From Sambucus nigra (lineage: Eukaryota; Streptophyta; Magnoliopsida; Dipsacales; Adoxaceae), in contig OX422219.1 of assembly GCA_949130495.1 (NCBI GenBank), positions 262,493,111-262,557,110 of the forward strand: a DNA stretch of 64,000 bases, given 5' to 3'. The position numbers were made by a program, and so were the translations under genes. The notes beneath the pieces were generated by a model. That model worked only from the letters and a program-made list of their open reading frames with translations, made no database searches and had not been told where the DNA came from. Of the stretch, positions 36,661 through 48,282 are shown piece after piece (position 1 is the stretch's first letter; every line of letters begins with the position of its first letter).

Positions 36661-37606
36661 GTGCCAGCAACCCAAGTCATTTTAAGAGTGATGTTTATAT
36701 ATAATTGTTATTTACTAACACTTTTGTTATTTATACGCAAGAGTACTTATCAAGTATCCTCAGCTGAGTTGGCAGGTCTCAAGCATATGGTCAGGTGGGA
36801 TCTCTTGAGAGTTTTGGTTTTGAGGCTGAGAAGAAAATCTTGTTGAGAAAGAAAAGGCTCAACCACTTCAGTACCCTAGGAGATAATATTAAGATGAGGG
36901 ACCTAAGAGGTCACTCACACAGCTCACATTTAGCAAAAATGTGCGAGCAGTCAAGGTACTGCTTGCAAAGTCATTTTAAATTATAACACTAACAAGTGGA
37001 CACTAAGGACGCTCGTAAATTTTCAAAATTATTTACCAAAAAACTATTTGAAATGTTGACAAAATCGTACTCTTTGGCACTATTCCCAACATATTTATTT
37101 TTTACCTTGGTTGGCCAGAATGTTACATGTCAGAGTGCACAATGATAAAGAGTAAAATAGGACAAAAAGTACCACTAAGGTATTGTATCACGGGAATATC
37201 CCTTTAGCATGCACATGCCATGTCAGCCCTAATGTTTATCTATAAATAGAGCACCTAGGAATGGTCAAAGAGACCATAACTTGATCACTGTTACTCTGCA
37301 GAAATTCACACTTAAAGTATTCTCGCCCTACTCTCTCCTTGGTACTTGAAGTGCTTGTCTCTCCACTTTCAAAGAATCTTCAATCTCAAGTGATTCCATT
37401 CTTTTTGTTCTTACTGAAAATTTTGTATTGAATCATTATCTTCCACACATTGTAATCAAAAAGTTGTCATAATATTGCAAAAGTTGGTTTTTTATTTACT
37501 TGCTGCTCTTGAAACTTTGAAAACCTTGAAGGTTGTTTCCATTGGAGTGGATCGTACCTCACCCTTTTAGATTATTCATAGACCCCGGTACCACTACCCT
37601 CCTTCA
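36661..37606 (+). mobile_element. 5' LTR of a Tat-lineage Ty3 element (left boundary uncertain)
   Basis: The LTR end CCTTCA at 37606 is followed by TTT and a primer-binding site. A TATA box (TATAAATA, about 37231) and a pyrimidine-rich downstream stretch fit an LTR promoter. The left end could not be fixed because no second LTR is present; the GAGCAAGCCC repeats (36230-36660) may be included. Confidence 0.55.
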
Positions 37607-37608
37607 TT

Positions 37609-37627
37609 TGGCGACTCTGCTAGGGGA
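37609..37627 (+). other. Primer-binding site of the Tat element
   Basis: TGGCGACTCTGCTAGGGGA is close to TGGCGACTCTGCTGGGGA, a site I associate with Tat/Ogre-type plant elements. It starts two bases after the LTR end. Confidence 0.7.
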
Positions 37628-38079
37628 GGTATTCTCATTGCCATGTATAAAGAAGGTTATACGGTTTTAAAGCAGTTGGTTTTTGAAGATACTCCAGTTG
37701 GTAACGGAGTCTAGAGCGATCATATGACTAACGAGGAAGTCTGGTTATCGAAATGAGAGCTCCTTCTCCTTTAGGGTCAGATAAGTGCAACAGTGGCCGC
37801 ACTACTGAGTGGAATGAATTTGAGGAGTATGTTCTTTGAATTTTTAAGACAACATAATGTGGATGTGTCTAGTTTAGGCTAAGATTTCTCCTATTAGAGG
37901 AGCAAATATAGCGGAGATGGTTCTAGCTAGAAGAGTGGTGATGGAGCAGGTTGGGACTATAGTAAGCCTGCCAGCCACAAAGAAAGTGAAAATGGAGGAA
38001 TCACCCCCAATGCCATCATAATGTAAGAAGTTAAAAGGTCTCTATTATCCCAGAGAGAGTCGCCTCTTGTGTATGAAGA

Positions 38080-39540
38080 GCTGCATAACCCCTATCAAGA
38101 TGGCATTAATGAAAAACCATATCCTTAGGGGTACATTCCTTTCAAATTCAAAAAGTTCAATGGTAGGGGTGAAAACCCCAAGGAGAATGCCAAGAGGCTA
38201 GTGAGGTATCTTATAATGAACGAAAATGAAAAGGAGCTGAAATTAAGGGAGTTATTAAATACATTCATCGGACAAGCCTACATGTGGTACTCTCACCTAG
38301 TGTCGAATGACATTACCACTTGGGGGGAAATGCATAGATAATTTTTGTAGAAATTTTTCTTAGCTGAAGATGAGTTCACACTGAGACACTTATCCCAAGA
38401 AATGTAGATCCCGCACTAAATGTGCATGAAGATGTAGCAAAGGCGAGATTGTTGCAAATTTGTGTGGAGGGATTGCTAGAGGAATACAAAATCCATCTAT
38501 TTAATGAGACCCAAGAGGTTACATTCAGAAAATTCATGCGAGCATCGAGTAATATCTCCATGATCATTAAGCCAAGACCCTAATGATGGAGGGTACAAAT
38601 TCCGCTTCCAGCTAATAGGTTTCAAGTTTCACATCGACAAGTAGTGAACTATATTGAAGGAAGTACTAAAGGAAGGAAAGGAGGCCAATGGACCAAGAAT
38701 AACAACATTACTAGAAAAATGAAGTTTGGGAATGAGGTTCCACTGCCATTGCCATGCAGCGTTACGAAAGCTATGGATTGTTATCGAAAACTGGTGCGTG
38801 AGGCGGTGGTAGGCCCCCATCACTAAAGTGGTCAGCTACCCACAACAATAGATAAAGTAGATGCAAATTTTTATGAGTTGCATTAGAGGGAGAAACACAT
38901 TTCCAAAGATTGATCTTATATGCGCAGGATAATAGGGGAACAAGTTGCTAACGTCACCTTACAAATTCTTCCATGGACGTTAATGAAAACCCATTGTCGG
39001 ATCATCACTACAGCACAACAAACATGGTAGTGGTGTGCGATTGGGAAGAAATGCTCAAATCTAAGGAATGGATGAATGGGGATGATGCATGCGAAATATG
39101 GCTATCCGATTTATCCAAGAAATATCCCAAAAATGAGTGGGAAGAGGAGCTAAGCCTTGAAGAAGGAAGTGTTGATATGGTCCTTACCCTGGATGAAGGG
39201 GGAACATCAGAGCTTGAGTACATGTGTATCGCGTAGATGTGTGAAGTTTAGATAGATTCATAGTGTGCAGCAATTATAAGAAGTCCCAAGTTCAAATGTT
39301 TCTTCGACCAAATTGGGGTAAAATATGAGACATGAACAATTACCAATAAGAAGATAATGAAAATGATCCAAAAGTGAAGGGACTCCTCCCTTAACTGGCA
39401 TGGTACAATCGAGAGGCTGATTAAGAAATACACATCAGAGGAAATATTTTCAGATTCAAATAGGCAAGTACCTTTCTTCCATAATAGACCTCTATATGAT
39501 ACTGCTCTCGTAAATGGGGTTCATTTCCCACGAGAGATAT
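38080..39540 (+). pseudogene. Tat-element Gag and start of protease (pseudogene)
   Basis: The gag core reads YIPFKFKKFNGRGENPKENA, then ELLNTFIGQAYMWYSHLVSN and ITTWGEMH, followed by VHEDVAKARLLQICVEGLLE and a Ty3 helical tail ending near 38580. A less conserved linker follows, with an open stretch (38973-39236) rich in Glu and Asp. Near 39480 the frame reads RPLYDTALVNGVHFPREIL, the entry to the Tat protease, and is cut there by a poly-G tract and the second Tekay-like element. It continues at 52328. Several TAG/TAA stops are present. Confidence 0.75.
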
Positions 39541-39545
39541 TATAT

Positions 39546-39562
39546 GGGGGGGGGGGGGGGGG
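39546..39562 (+). repeat. Run of 17 G at the insertion junction
   Basis: This uninterrupted G homopolymer is highly unusual in this AT-rich DNA. It separates Tat protease sequence (left) from the LTR of the nested element (right). It could form a G-quadruplex or be an assembly/sequencing artefact. Confidence 0.9.
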
Positions 39563-41686
39563 AGGGCATCGATAAATAACATACCCACTAGCTTCAATAC
39601 TCGTGCCCTCGATTTTATCTTTCTCCTTCTATAATTATAATTTTTTAGAAACCCTAGGATTCAAATCATATTTGTGTATGGAGGATTGTTGATTATTGTA
39701 TATTCTTGTGGCCCCTGTGGAATTTGTTGGATATTAATTGGGAGAATTTAGAAATTTGGAAAAATTCTGAGGTTAAAATGAGAATGAGAGTTGTTCGAAC
39801 GAGATCCCAATCTCATTTAAATGAAGACCCTTTTAGTTCGAACAAGAAGTTCATATATTTTGAAATAGGTTTCAAACAAATATCGAATGAACCTCCGTTG
39901 TCTTAAATTTTTACCCTGGTTAGTATGTCGTCAGAATATCGTTTGAACAAGATTCAAATCTCATTCGAACGAGATGCGATCTCGTTCGAATGGCCTGATA
40001 ACATATTATTTATTTAGAGTTTCCGTTATGTGTTATCACATTTTGGGCCCTTGATTTGACAACGTGTCAACCTCTAGTGAGCCTATATGATAAAAAAAAC
40101 ATGATTGGTGTGGTAGTCTTGAGTTTTTAAATGGTTTTGTGGGTTATTTTCAGGTGATAAAAAGAGAGAGTGAGGGTGGATCTTCCCCACCAATTTACTT
40201 CTGTACATTTACTCTATCTCTAAGTTTCAAGAGTCCATCTTCTTCCCCAACCATTTTCAATCTTGTTATCTATCCTTTAGTAATTTTCAAGGTAGAAGTG
40301 GCTAGAGCAAAGCTAGTAGGAGAAGTTTTACAGCATCTGAATGGCTTTTTAAAGTTTTTGGAGCTAGGAACTTCCATTTTCTTCTTTTTACTTGTCTCTT
40401 CTTCAAACTTTAAGGTAGGGTTTTCCTATTCCTATGATTTCAAGGTTCTAGCCATGAAAGAAATTTGTAAGATGCATGCTAGAAGATGATTTAATGCCAA
40501 AAATATTGATATTTGCTAAAATATTTAATTCTTGCAAAAAATAGGTTTTTAAAGAAGACAAACCCTAAATGGGTATTTTATGAATAAAATTGTATTTTTA
40601 CCTTGAAATGTGGAAAAAAGCACGGAAATGTAAACCCATGATTTATATCTTGTTTAGGCATTTTTTAGGAAGTTTTAGGCTTGAAATCCTCATTAACATG
40701 TGTGGAATCATGTAGTAAGATAGAAAATGGCATTCTGGACTAGATAAATTATGATGATATGGATTTTATGAAGAAATGATTAAATGTATAAAAATTGACC
40801 TAAACATGTGTTATAAACATTGTCGAAATGGAGAAAATGATATTTGAATTCACGTGAGATAATAGGGCAAGTTATGGACATTGGGTTAAAAATGGTATTG
40901 AATGACAAAATATATTTTATCTGGTAAAACATAAAATGATAAACATGATTTTTGATATAAAACCATAAAAGGAAAATGTTGGGTTTTAGTGTCATAATGA
41001 ATTAAATGTGTTTTTCATAAAGTTATGATGAAAGAAAGGGCAAAATGGTAATTTTGACAATATTGAGGGTCCCAAGGATTGAATTTCCTCAGTAGACCTT
41101 ATCAGTCGGTTTTTGGTAAAAATGAATAAAGTGGATAAAACGGCACGTTGGTCAGTCGAGATGATGAAATAAACCACAGAAATGATGAAAACAGTAAAAG
41201 GGTTTGAATAATGTGAACATTAGGAAAAATTTTAAAACACATTAATATGGAATCAAATGACACCAGGAATAATTAAAAAGGCCTGAAGCCCAGGGTAAAA
41301 GACCCAAAATCACTGGCCAAAGCATATGGTAGCATAGTCGGTGGTGTGGAGCCCGTTAAAGTATTAGGTTATTTGAAGATTCCAAGAAAAGATAATGGAA
41401 AATGGAAATGATAATTTCTGTGCTCGAAAATATATATGTAAGGAAACTTAATGAAATGAAATAAATGGGGACTAATAAATAAAATCTGATTAATAGTCTC
41501 TAGACTGGGTAAAGGGTGATACGAAACGGTTAAGTGTGAGTATGAGCTCATTACTCAGGTGCATTGCATAGTAGTTACATTTATACTAACTAAATTGTTG
41601 AACGATTTCAAAATTGATTAAAATACATGTTATATGTATAGTACTTTTGTAAAAATGTATAGTTTCGTATTATCCACCTTGCTGAG
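39563..41686 (+). mobile_element. Left LTR of second Tekay-like element, part 1
   Basis: From 41008 to 41681 this matches the right LTR at 51203-51880. The part before 41008 has no counterpart because the right LTR is truncated, so the true start is unknown. It contains a cluster of TCGTTCGAACGAG-type palindromes (39795-39995). The LTR is interrupted at 41682-41686 (CTGAG) by the Athila-primed element and resumes at 46546. Confidence 0.65.
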
Positions 41687-43169
41687 TGATTCGTATTGAA
41701 TATTGCATATTTCTGCTCGTTATCTTTATGTATTCTAGCATTTTTATGGTTCTTAATGCCTATATTTATGCTCATTAATCAGAAAACCTTGGATTTGGAT
41801 ATGTACATGCTTTGCAGGGGTTAATTGTGCTTTTGTACGCATTGGAATGCTAAAAGCGAGGATCAGTTGCATTTCGGAGAAGTTTCGTCCTCGAATGCTA
41901 CTTCAAGGGCATTTTAGTCAATTCAAATTTCCTCTCCGGCTCATGGAAATTCATAGATGCGTAGTTCTTTGAGTTAGCATCGCGTGGTCGCAAACGGTGC
42001 GTCTTTGGAGTTCAGATGATGAAGTTATGGTCGTTTTTGTTAGTGGACCTTTCCCCCTCTTTAGGGGCCACATAGCTGCCAAAAATAGAGGCCCGGTCGA
42101 CAAAGGTTTTGTATTTTTCCGTGGAAAGGATACAATATGATTTTTATTGAAGTCACAGTCGACCGCCCGCTAGCCGCGATCGACCGCGTATACCATATAT
42201 TTTCTCCTTTTCTCCTTTTCTTTTCTATTTCCTTTATTTCTTTTGTAACTTACTATATAAACCAATTTTGGTTTCCATTTTTAGATATAATAGATTTTAT
42301 ATAGGTTAGGTTAGGTTAGGGTTTGGGGGTAGATATCTCATCTTCTTCCTCATTTTGGTTTGACACTCATTAGGGTTTGTAAGTTGTACTTTCATCTTCC
42401 CTCTCCATTAATATAGTTGTATTTTAGTTTAGTTGCTTTATTTACATGCTTTCACTTACTTGATTTGTAGTGTAGTTTTATTTCATTTATTTATCGCGTT
42501 TATTTACCGCATTTTTACCATGCTTTCTAGCTAAGTTAGTCTAGGTTGCGCCGGATTGAACTCATTTCGGGTTGACATGTTGCTTTGCTTTGGTGATGGA
42601 GTTTACGAGTCTATTTCGGGTGCGTTGTCCTAGTTATTACGCCTAGGAGATTTGACGGGGCATATCATGTATGCTCCATGCTTACAACCTTGCGTGCGTA
42701 ATTTTCGGGGTATTTATTGACGCCAAAATCATATTAGGCTTTTATGAGAATTTAGGGGTGTGATAATTCTTGATTTAATTAACTGTCGAAACGAGACGCA
42801 TTCGTAATAACTCATTGACCCATGTAACCATTTTATACTAATTAACTCGGGTAAGGGATATTCGACGCAACCTATAGTTTTTACTCGCTTTGTTAATCTA
42901 GTTTAAATACATTCGCCTAGATTAATATTTCCCTTTTTTGCATCTTTTCCTTTTTGTTCATTTTTATCTTTTACACTTTTATTTAAGAATATTAAACCCT
43001 ATAAATTCTAGCAGGTCATCTCTGTGGATTTTTGATACCCGGACTTGGCCGCTATACTCACCCGTTGAGTGTAGTCATAAGTTTTGGTTTTTGTATAGTT
43101 CAGGTAAGCTGAATATAAAATGATCGGTGCGTAGGTGACTCTCACATCGCGACGAAACCCTATATATCA
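41687..43169 (+). mobile_element. 5' LTR of Athila-primed element
   Basis: The LTR begins TGATTCGTATTG and ends CCCTATATATCA, two bases before an Athila-type primer site. Target duplications CTGAG (41682-41686) and CTGAA (46541-46545) flank the whole insertion. It has GTCGAC/GATCGAC motifs (42097-42190) and a short TTAGG array (about 42303-42324). Length is 1483 bp. Confidence 0.75.
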
Positions 43170-43171
43170 AA

Positions 43172-43189
43172 TGGCACCGTTGACGGGGA
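43172..43189 (+). other. Athila-type primer-binding site
   Basis: TGGCACCGTTGACGGGGA differs at two positions from TGGCGCCGTTGTCGGGGA, the tRNA-Asp-type site typical of Athila elements. It lies two bases after the LTR end. Confidence 0.85.
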
Positions 43190-43363
43190 TGAATTTGTTT
43201 TAGAATTTATTTGATTTAGTAATTCGTAGTATTTTCTTTCTATTTGTCTTATTTGGCTAACCTTTTTGCAGGACTTTTACGTTTGTGCACCTAGAAACGC
43301 TTGAATTTCTCGCGCGCATCTACTTTGTGGAATGCGCCACTTCTATCCATTTTTGGGGTAAGC

Positions 43364-44482
43364 ATGTCTTATTCCAATTTTTTCGGTAATCATTGTTATA
43401 ATTCTAAAATATCCAGTAATCCTATGACTTTCGATCAATACTTAGAGTCCCAAAAATTTACAAATTCAAAAATGGCTTTGGACGAGTATAATGAAAGTTA
43501 AAACTCGGGTTATTGGAATTTTGATGATGATCATAATGATTTTCGGCCTCTAACACCTTATAATAGGAATTTTGAAACGAATTGCAATAGTTTTAAAAAT
43601 TCCTATAATAATGAGTTTAAGTTTAAGTCCGATGGTAATTTTCAAAGTTCGCATTTTTAAGAATCCGCACCTCGGCCTATGACTTTTGGCGAGGGCTTGC
43701 GTATGCTTAAAAATGAGAAAATTGAAAATCGTTATCGGGAAGAAAATCGTTTGTGGGAACATGAATTGGATTTATTATTTGCGTTCGACGACGATTTTTC
43801 ATCCGAGAGTTTTGAAGTTGAGGAATGTTTTTAACCAAATGAGGACTTTGTGCCTACTTTGGAAAAAACCATTGTTGACTTGGCGCATTGCGTAATAGAT
43901 ATTGAAAATGAAGATGAAAATGACGTAATATCTATTTACAATTAAATGATTTCTTCTTTTGCCCCCATAGAAGAACATTTTATTGAAAATGATCTTATTT
44001 ATTTCGAAACTCAATCTTCAAGCGATGATGATGCAGCTCTTGAGTTTTAAGTTATTTCCTCCCTATTTTCATTTTCTGTTATCACACCATCACAAGTACT
44101 CGATGAATCCGTTTCAAACTTTAGTTTGTTAAACCTTTTCGCCGATGAGGAGTACTTGCTCGAGTCGCCTTCCATGATCGCATCCTTACCTTCGTGTACG
44201 CCTCCTCCCATTCCACTTGCTGAATACTTGGGAGGATATTCTACTTTTCTCAGCCCCCACATGTTTTTGTCTCCCGTTCAATACAAATCCCCCATCGTTC
44301 CTCCAAAACTTTTAATTGACGATAGTTCCTTACTTCCGCCTTACACACGCCTTTTGTTTTTCAAACAAAATTCATATTTTTCAGAGGGCATGCTTGAGAG
44401 TGAGGGTACACTGATTATCCTCCAAAGTCAAATCGTTTTTGCAGTGGACCCTCAACTATTTAAACTTCTAGTGTGCAGTTAG
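43364..44482 (+). pseudogene. Unknown acidic protein, single ORF of the Athila-primed element
   Basis: One frame of 372 codons runs from ATG at 43364 to TAG at 44482, interrupted by five stops at 43499, 43658, 43832, 43943 and 44048. All five are TAA, compatible with CAA-to-TAA changes. The N-terminus reads MSYSNFFGNHCYNSK, followed by PMTFDQYLESQKF. The middle has MTFGEGLRMLKNEKIENRY and strongly acidic stretches (FDDDFSSESFEVEE, IENEDENDV, SSDDDAALEF). The C-terminal third is rich in Pro, Ser and Leu (SLPSCTPPPIPLAEYLGG). I see no zinc knuckle, protease, RT or integrase and do not recognise the family. It may be a highly modified gag or an accessory protein of a non-autonomous element. Confidence 0.6.
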
Positions 44483-46517
44483 TGTGAAGCCTAATAGTAG
44501 GTTGTATATAGTGAGCTTTTTATTATTTTTATCTTTTCTTTCCTTTTTAATTTAGTCTCTTGTAGTTAGTTAACTTTTTGTTATTTGTTTTTGCTATGCT
44601 CGGTACTAACTTGTTTTGTAGATACTTTGGACTTGTTCTTATGGAGATTGCTCCAATTTTGGGTAATATCTCTCTTTTCCCCTCTTTAACTTGATTCTTA
44701 ATTCACATTGAGGACAATGTCAGGTTTTAAGTTAGGGGGTGTGGGATTTTCTATCCATTTCTTTAGTTAGTCCATGTTTTTGCTCACATGTTAGTTACTT
44801 ATTATTCTTTTCTTAGAAAAATTCAAAAATTTCAAAAATATTTTCTTTCTTTTTTCTCTTTTTTGGGCGTTTTGCCTTTGTTTTTGATGATAAATTTCAA
44901 TAATTGCCCAATCCAATAGACAACTCATTGATGCATGTTCTCAATTTTAGAAGTCATTGGACTTTAGTCCTCACTTATTGATATTATGAATAATTTCATG
45001 AATTAAACTTTAATCCCATGAGCACATGCACTTTCATTGCTTTATTGATTTGGTTTAAGATTTTTGTAACTCGGTAATCTTTTGTTGCATTGTATATACT
45101 TACACCGACTAAGCTTTGTACCTCTCGTCGTTTGTGAGTGTTATACACTATTATTTACTCTTTGAAAATGTTACAGTCGTTGGTAATCTCACTATTCTTT
45201 CATTTGATCGTCCATTAATTGAGTTCATATATGAAATGTATTACTTGAGGATGATTTTCAAAGTTTGTTTTGACTCGAGAATTGCGTAAACTTTTTGAAA
45301 TCATCATAAGCAATATTTATTATATCACCCATATTTTCCTTGACCTCACCGTATATGTTTACCCTCGTCAACCCATTAGAGCCTTAATATTAGCCTTTCG
45401 TTTCATTACCCAAAATCCCATAACCAACTCTAAATTGGAGTTATACACCATACATACTACCTTCCATACCTTTGTTTGGAATGTTACTTGGGAGTGAATG
45501 ATGTTGTTGTGTTGCGGTTGCAACTTAGGCATGTGAGAGTGAGAAAAGTCAAGAATAGAAAGAAGTGAAAAAGAGATGAAAAAGAGAAGTGAAAATCAAA
45601 TGAAAACAAAAGAAAACATGAGAAAAAGTAGAAAAGAAAAGAAAAGAAAAGAAAGAGAAAGTTGTAAATGTTGTGTTTATAGTTCAATCAGCTTTGATTA
45701 CTCTCCAATTTTTATATCCAATGCTTGTTTGAAACTTGTTTTCAAATTTTTGATATTGCTCGGATTTTCCCATTATCCCATGTTTTCATCCCCAAACACT
45801 TTGAACCCGTACATACATTCCTTCATTTCGTACCCTAACCAAACCTACATTACAACCCTATTAAAGTCCTATGTGATCTTAAGTAGATGTAATTCAAAGG
45901 TTTAAATAGTTTTGATAATTTGTAAAAATGCATTTCGCCTCCTTTAATGAACGGTATCTTTCATTGAGATTATAGTTTTAAGTTTCATATATAGCGTTCT
46001 TCAATTGTGACATGTGTGCTGCCTAGTTTCCATTTACATTTACTCTTTATACCCGCATGTTCCGTGTGTTACCTCCCTATTTCGAGTGAATTCACTTGAT
46101 GAGTGTAATGCCCGTGAGGATTGAATTTATTCTTGCTTTATTTAGTATCCGATTTATATAAGTTTTTACCAAATCACACTTTGCATGTGCTCGCTCCCCT
46201 CCCACATTTTAAGGTTTCAATTTTATGAGGTGCATTCTATAATGTAAATGATTCAGACTTTTGTTTGAATTCGTTCAATGTGCTAATGATGTTTATGAAA
46301 TCTTGCTCGCTATTGTTGGGCTTATCGCATGTTGGATTGGACATATTTTGAGGAAACCATGTGATGTTTGTGGGTTTCATCCATGAAAACCCACACGAGA
46401 CGACACTCGTCCACTAGGGTAACCTAAGGGTTTAATGACTTATTGCATATGCTAAATGCAATCGTGTTCCCTACAAAAGTGGCATTTATATGTCAATGCA
46501 TAAATGCTAAATGCAAT
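44483..46517 (+). other. Non-coding 3' region of the Athila-primed element
   Basis: The phrase GACAATGTCAGGTTTTAAGT followed by TAGGGGGTGTGGGA (44714-44745) resembles the conserved 3' internal/polypurine region of Athila elements. The remaining 1.8 kb is AT-rich and without pol. A GAAAAGAAAA-rich purine tract lies at 45560-45660. Confidence 0.55.
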
Positions 46518-46540
46518 CTACGGCGAAACCCTGTCTATCA
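46518..46540 (+). mobile_element. Terminal remnant of the Athila-primed element's 3' LTR
   Basis: GGCGAAACCCTGTCTATCA matches the end of the 5' LTR (GACGAAACCCTATATATCA) and is followed by target duplication CTGAA. Upstream sequence does not match the 5' LTR, so nearly all of this LTR is missing. Confidence 0.6.
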
Positions 46541-46545
46541 CTGAA

Positions 46546-47017
46546 TGATTGCTCACCCCTTCTTTTTATGCTAAAAACCCCACCCCGCCCTAGGTACTTC
46601 TAGTACAGACGTCGAAAAAGATGCTAGTAAGACCCCAAAGGGTAATCAACATCATTAGTGCTTCTGTAATTTTAATAAAATTATGTTTTAGAACATTAGT
46701 AATTTGGGACCTTAAACATTTTATTCGGGATTTTGGCTATGGTTGTTAAAAAGACAGGGATGATTTTGGTTTATTTCTTAGTTAATTAGTAATATGGATT
46801 AAATCGGATTTTTGATAAATAAATCTTCTAATTGACTAAATTACTTGAAGTGGCCACCCCTTTTTCCAATTTAAAAATGATAAATTAATCTTTAAAAAAT
46901 GGTGCAATTTAAAGGGTTTTTCTTAAATAATAAAAATGAACTTTACCCTTCCCTTTATCTCCTTGACTCGGTGCGAGTTGACCCAACAGTGACCCAAACC
47001 CAGGTCGGGGCGTTACA
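46546..47017 (+). mobile_element. Left LTR of second Tekay-like element, part 2
   Basis: This matches 51882-52327 and ends GGTCGGGGCGTTACA, two bases before the primer site. It completes the LTR interrupted at 41686. Confidence 0.85.
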
Positions 47018-47019
47018 AA

Positions 47020-47031
47020 TGGTATTAGAGC
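47020..47031 (+). other. Primer-binding site of second Tekay-like element
   Basis: TGGTATTAGAGC is the initiator-Met site TGGTATCAGAGC with one C-to-T change. Confidence 0.88.
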
Positions 47032-47179
47032 AATAGGATTCTCGGGTTGACTGAGTGTTTAGGCTTTTTACAGTGCTTTCCTTATACGTTTCCACTTAGT
47101 TAATGCTTTAACCACGGTTAGTAAATCACTTCCGCTATTGCTTTCGACTCGTATCATTGTGTATTGAACTCTTATTTCT

Positions 47180-48060
47180 TGTGTAGATGCTTCCACATCG
47201 CGATATAGCTAGTCAGTCGGGTACTAGCGAGCTTAAATGCATGGAGCAAGTCGTACGCCATCTTCTTGAATCCTTCACATAGCAACATCGGGTCAACCGC
47301 AATGGGACAGTCAAGAGTACGACCTCCACCTTCATCTTTAAGGAGTTCAAGAAGCTTCACCCACCCACCTTTAAGAGGGAGCTGGCCTCCATGTTTCAGA
47401 AGAATGGCTTGATGAAATCACTAGGGTAATGGAGAATCTTGATGTGCCAGCTGGTCACAAAGTCAAGATAGCAACATTTAATCTCATGGAGCAAGCACAA
47501 TGCTGGTGGAGTTCCTATTCCGCTAGTACTACTGAGAGTATCGATTGAAAAAGTTTTAGGGTTACCTTTCCTCGATAGATACTTCCCCCAGGCAATTAAG
47601 GATATCAAGAAGGACAAGTCCCTCCAGCTAATATAAGGGAAGACTTTTTTGAACGAGTACTTGGTGAAGTTTGAAAGTTTGTGCAAGTATGTTGATGCCA
47701 TATAGAGAGATGAGACTGAGTAGATGAGTTTGTTCGATAAGGGCCTCAACCAAGGTATTTGGCAGATTTTAATCTTCCCAACTTCAGATCTAAAGTGAAC
47801 AAGGGTATTCATTTGGAGCATGATTCTAAGGATGCAAGGCCATTCGAGAGAAGAAAAATGAGCCAGTGGGTTCCAAGGAGACGATATTAAGAAGTCTCTA
47901 GGCGGGGCTCAAGGCTTCTTTGCAAAGCTAAAGGCTGCTATGGGGGTTGGTTCTTCATCAGCCTAGTGCACTGATGATCAGTTTTACAACCCCCACAGAG
48001 AGGATATATTTTTCTTATGGGTCCCCAATCATTTTAAGAGACATTGTCCATAGCGACCTT
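47180..48060 (+). pseudogene. Gag pseudogene of second Tekay-like element
   Basis: Fragments in changing frames spell a Ty3 gag: KLHPPTFKRELA near 47345, then AIKDIKKDKSLQL, GKTFLNEYLVKFESLCKYVD and DKGLNQGIW up to about 47760. A worn zinc knuckle (NHFKRHCP, ending about 48053) keeps the His and last Cys but lacks the first cysteines. Stops are frequent. Confidence 0.7.
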
Positions 48061-48282
48061 CGGTGGTTAGTACGATAGTCAACAAAATGTCAATTTTGTG
48101 CCTAGTCAAAATTCTAGTTACGCAAGCCCCCCAACAGTAGCATTAGCACTTCTCCTCACGCTATCAGCAGCCCACAAGGCATAGTGTGGACTATTCACAT
48201 CCAAGACATGGGCAGAGTAGCTGTGGGACAGTCAGGTTCCCAGTGGACAAAGCAGTAGGTTTAACCCAGGTGAGCTAATGTC

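Noticed and set aside
38973..39236. Acidic 87-residue frame considered as a separate small gene
   Set aside because: It lies in frame context between Tat gag and protease and is best explained as the gag-protease linker of that element.
42303..42324. Short TTAGG-type array resembling an arthropod telomere repeat
   Set aside because: Only about four units, inside an Athila-type LTR of clear plant origin. Plant telomeres use TTTAGGG. Likely chance or simple slippage.
45484..45687. Phe/Ser-rich hydrophobic open frame on the minus strand
   Set aside because: Arises from the complement of a GAAAAG-rich purine tract; no conserved features.
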